From: UBA5314 sp964635975
GTDB lineage: Bacteria > Bacillota > Syntrophomonadia > Syntrophomonadales > Syntrophomonadaceae
Reading direction: 5' to 3'
Length of the DNA: 23,914 bases
Assembly: GCA_964635975.1 (NCBI GenBank)
Contig: CAZWPO010000033.1
Span: forward strand, 1-23,914
Below the pieces are notes generated by a model that ran no database searches, was not told the origin of the DNA, and saw only the letters and a program-made list of their open reading frames with translations. The position numbers and the translations under genes are program-made. Below are positions 22,959-23,914 of the stretch, in pieces (the first letter of the stretch is position 1; each line of letters opens with the position of its first letter).

Positions 22959-23390
22959 ATGAGCAAACCAAAATTGTCGGCGAAGGATTATCTTTCCCAA
23001 GCCTACCGTATAGACCAACGCATTAACAGCAAGATTGAGCAGGTACAGTCACTGCGGGACCTCGCCGAAAAAGCAACTGCCACCCTGTCAGATGTGCCGC
23101 CAAGTAAAGGAACTCGTAATATCCACCGCATGGAGGATGTTATCGCCAAGATGGTGGATTTGGAATCAGAAATCAACGCTGACCTGACTCACCTTATAAA
23201 TCTGAAGCATGAAATTGTCACGGTAATTAAGTGCGTGGAAAGCCCAGAACTCCAGACTCTTCTGGAGCTGAGATATCTTTGTTTCAAGACATGGGAGCAG
23301 ATAGCAGTCGAGCTGCATTTCGACCTTCGTTGGGTACACCGTCTCCATAACCGCGCCTTGAACGAGGTCGATGCCATACGCCACTGTTGA
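22959..23390 (+). CDS. DUF1492 phage regulator (ArpU-like position)
   Basis: The 143-residue protein is helical and charged, with a conserved N-terminus (AKDYLSQAYRIDQRINSKIE) and a C-terminal helix-turn-helix like sigma region 4 (LLELRYLCFKTWEQIAVEL, then WVHRLHNRALNEV). This is the DUF1492 pattern. Proteins in this position, between replication and packaging genes, often control late transcription. GGAGG lies 7 nt before ATG 22959. A candidate late promoter and a terminator follow directly, which fits such a role. The regulatory target is inferred, not seen. Confidence 0.85.
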   Translation: MSKPKLSAKDYLSQAYRIDQRINSKIEQVQSLRDLAEKATATLSDVPPSKGTRNIHRMEDVIAKMVDLESEINADLTHLINLKHEIVTVIKCVESPELQTLLELRYLCFKTWEQIAVELHFDLRWVHRLHNRALNEVDAIRHC

Positions 23391-23423
23391 CCACTATAAT
23401 TCCGCTAACGCCTATGTTATACT
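23387..23423 (+). promoter_or_regulatory. candidate late promoter region
   Basis: An extended -10 TGTTATACT (23415-23423) lies just after the DUF1492 gene. TTGACC (23387-23392) and TATAAT (23395-23400) occur upstream, but at wrong spacings for a normal promoter. TCCGCTAAC (23401-23409) repeats the core of the repressor-type sites (reverse complement of GTTAGCGGA at 11648-11656). A weak -35 would suit an activated late promoter. Confidence 0.3.
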
Positions 23424-23449
23424 TATGATGGCAAGATTAAAAGCACACG

Positions 23450-23481
23450 AGCCTCGCGGGTTGAGTCCCACGGGGCTTTTT
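23450..23481 (+). terminator. intrinsic terminator with alternative pairing before HNH gene
   Basis: AGCCTCG (23450-23456) pairs with CGGGGCT (23471-23477) with one G-U pair; GGG-CCC pairs inside the loop, and TTTTT follows. The 3' arm CGGGGC can instead pair with GCCCCG (23486-23491), which would break the terminator. It stands between the DUF1492 regulator and the HNH gene. Confidence 0.6.
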
Positions 23482-23508
23482 CTATGCCCCGAAACGGAGG
23501 AATTGGTA

Positions 23509-23859
23509 ATGCCATATAAAGCAAAGAAGCCGTGCGCTCATCAAGGGTGCCGTGAACTGACAGCGAACCGCTATTGCGAAGCCCACACCAAGCTGGAAGC
23601 CAAACGATATAACCGCAGTGACCGCGACCCCGAGAGCAACAAACGCTACGGCAGGACTTGGAAACAAATCCGTGCTGCGTTTCTTTCGGCGAACCCGCTG
23701 TGCGTAATGTGCCAGCGTGACGGACGGCTCACCCCCGCTACCCTTGCTCACCACAAGGTCAAGTTGGCCGACGGTGGTACGAACGACTGGGAAAATATGA
23801 TGGCACTTTGTCAGGAGTGCCACTCAAGACTTCATGCCGGGCAAGGCGATTATTTTTAG
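23509..23859 (+). CDS. HNH endonuclease (packaging-associated)
   Basis: The 116-residue protein has an N-terminal zinc knuckle (C9, C14, C23, H26), then the HNH fold: C65-x2-C68, LAHHKVKLADGG (H81, H82), N92-x3-N96 and C101-x2-C104-H105. ATG 23509 follows GGAGG. Small HNH proteins at this position precede the terminase small subunit in many Firmicute siphophages, and in HK97-type cos phages the HNH protein is needed for terminase cutting at cos. That role is inferred, since the terminase genes lie outside the window. Confidence 0.92.
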   Translation: MPYKAKKPCAHQGCRELTANRYCEAHTKLEAKRYNRSDRDPESNKRYGRTWKQIRAAFLSANPLCVMCQRDGRLTPATLAHHKVKLADGGTNDWENMMALCQECHSRLHAGQGDYF

Positions 23860-23914
23860 GCTCATAGGTAGGGGCGGCTCGCACCTCTACGGCTTTTGGA
23901 CAGGACAGCGCGCT
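23860..23914. other. hairpin and possible packaging-site region at window end
   Basis: GTAGGGG (23868-23874) pairs with CCTCTAC plus one base (23884-23890) over 7 bp with one G-U pair. The sequence then continues with GGACAGGACAGCGCGCT to the edge, including a short direct repeat GGACA. In related phages the region between HNH and the terminase small subunit holds cos. No terminase codons can be identified here. Confidence 0.3.

Noticed and set aside
23448..23480. tRNA-like 3' end (GGGTTGAGTCCC resembles a T-arm)
   Set aside because: The T-loop is one base short, no D-arm or anticodon arm precedes it, and the stem plus T5 is explained as a terminator.
1..23914. CRISPR arrays, insertion sequences, rRNA or tRNA genes
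   Set aside because: No spaced direct repeats, transposase motifs or RNA gene signatures were seen on either strand.

Overview
The window looks like part of a Gram-positive, low-to-mid GC Firmicute genome (class Clostridia is the best guess). Almost every gene has a strong GGAGG-type ribosome binding site, several start with TTG or GTG, and the replication genes (DUF2800, DUF2815, a family A polymerase, a VapE-type primase-helicase, VRR-NUC plus SNF2, DUF1492, HNH) are those of a temperate siphophage of Clostridia. The organism is inferred from gene content and signals; no rRNA or other taxonomic marker is present.

Left part (1-10206, all minus strand): a restriction/defence block. Reading in the transcribed direction there is an orphan Phd/YefM-type antitoxin-like gene, hsdM, hsdS, hsdR, a 75-residue zinc-ribbon protein, and a McrB-type AAA+ GTPase with an EVE/PUA-like domain inserted in its motor. 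These genes overlap or lie at most about 25 nt apart, so they look like one operon driven by a promoter at 10249-10277. The operon ends in a broken mcrC: only about 70 N-terminal codons remain. Beyond it lies a von Willebrand A domain gene that runs off the window.

Middle (10207-11660): a divergent control region and a lysogeny-type switch. An XRE repressor and an ImmA/IrrE-type metallopeptidase are followed by a perfect 10-bp-stem terminator. Related GTTCGCTAAC-type sequences flank the repressor promoter and recur upstream of the next operon, which is the arrangement expected of repressor operators.

Right part (11660-23914, all plus strand): an early and replication module. It begins with a small zinc-finger protein and a cysteine-rich protein with a sigma region 4-like HTH. 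Two small proteins follow, then a Cas4-like DUF2800 nuclease, a DUF2815 single-strand binding protein, a proofreading DNA polymerase I-like enzyme, a BRO/KilAC antirepressor, a small membrane protein, a DUF4406 protein, the primase-helicase, a VRR-NUC nuclease and an SNF2 helicase. Last come a DUF1492 regulator and an HNH endonuclease. The window stops where the terminase genes and a possible cos site would be expected. No integrase, att site, structural gene, tRNA or CRISPR array is seen.

The most interesting non-coding signals are: two copies of one RNA-like hairpin (12850-12892 and 17192-17233) whose stems differ only by changes that keep pairing; an attenuator-like leader before the cysteine-rich regulator; an inverted repeat that would hide the ribosome binding site of the vWA gene; and a terminator with an alternative pairing before the HNH gene. 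The most interesting protein-level observations are the composite type I / McrB operon with its orphan Phd and zinc-ribbon members, and an HsdS whose two recognition domains resemble each other, which predicts a palindromic target.
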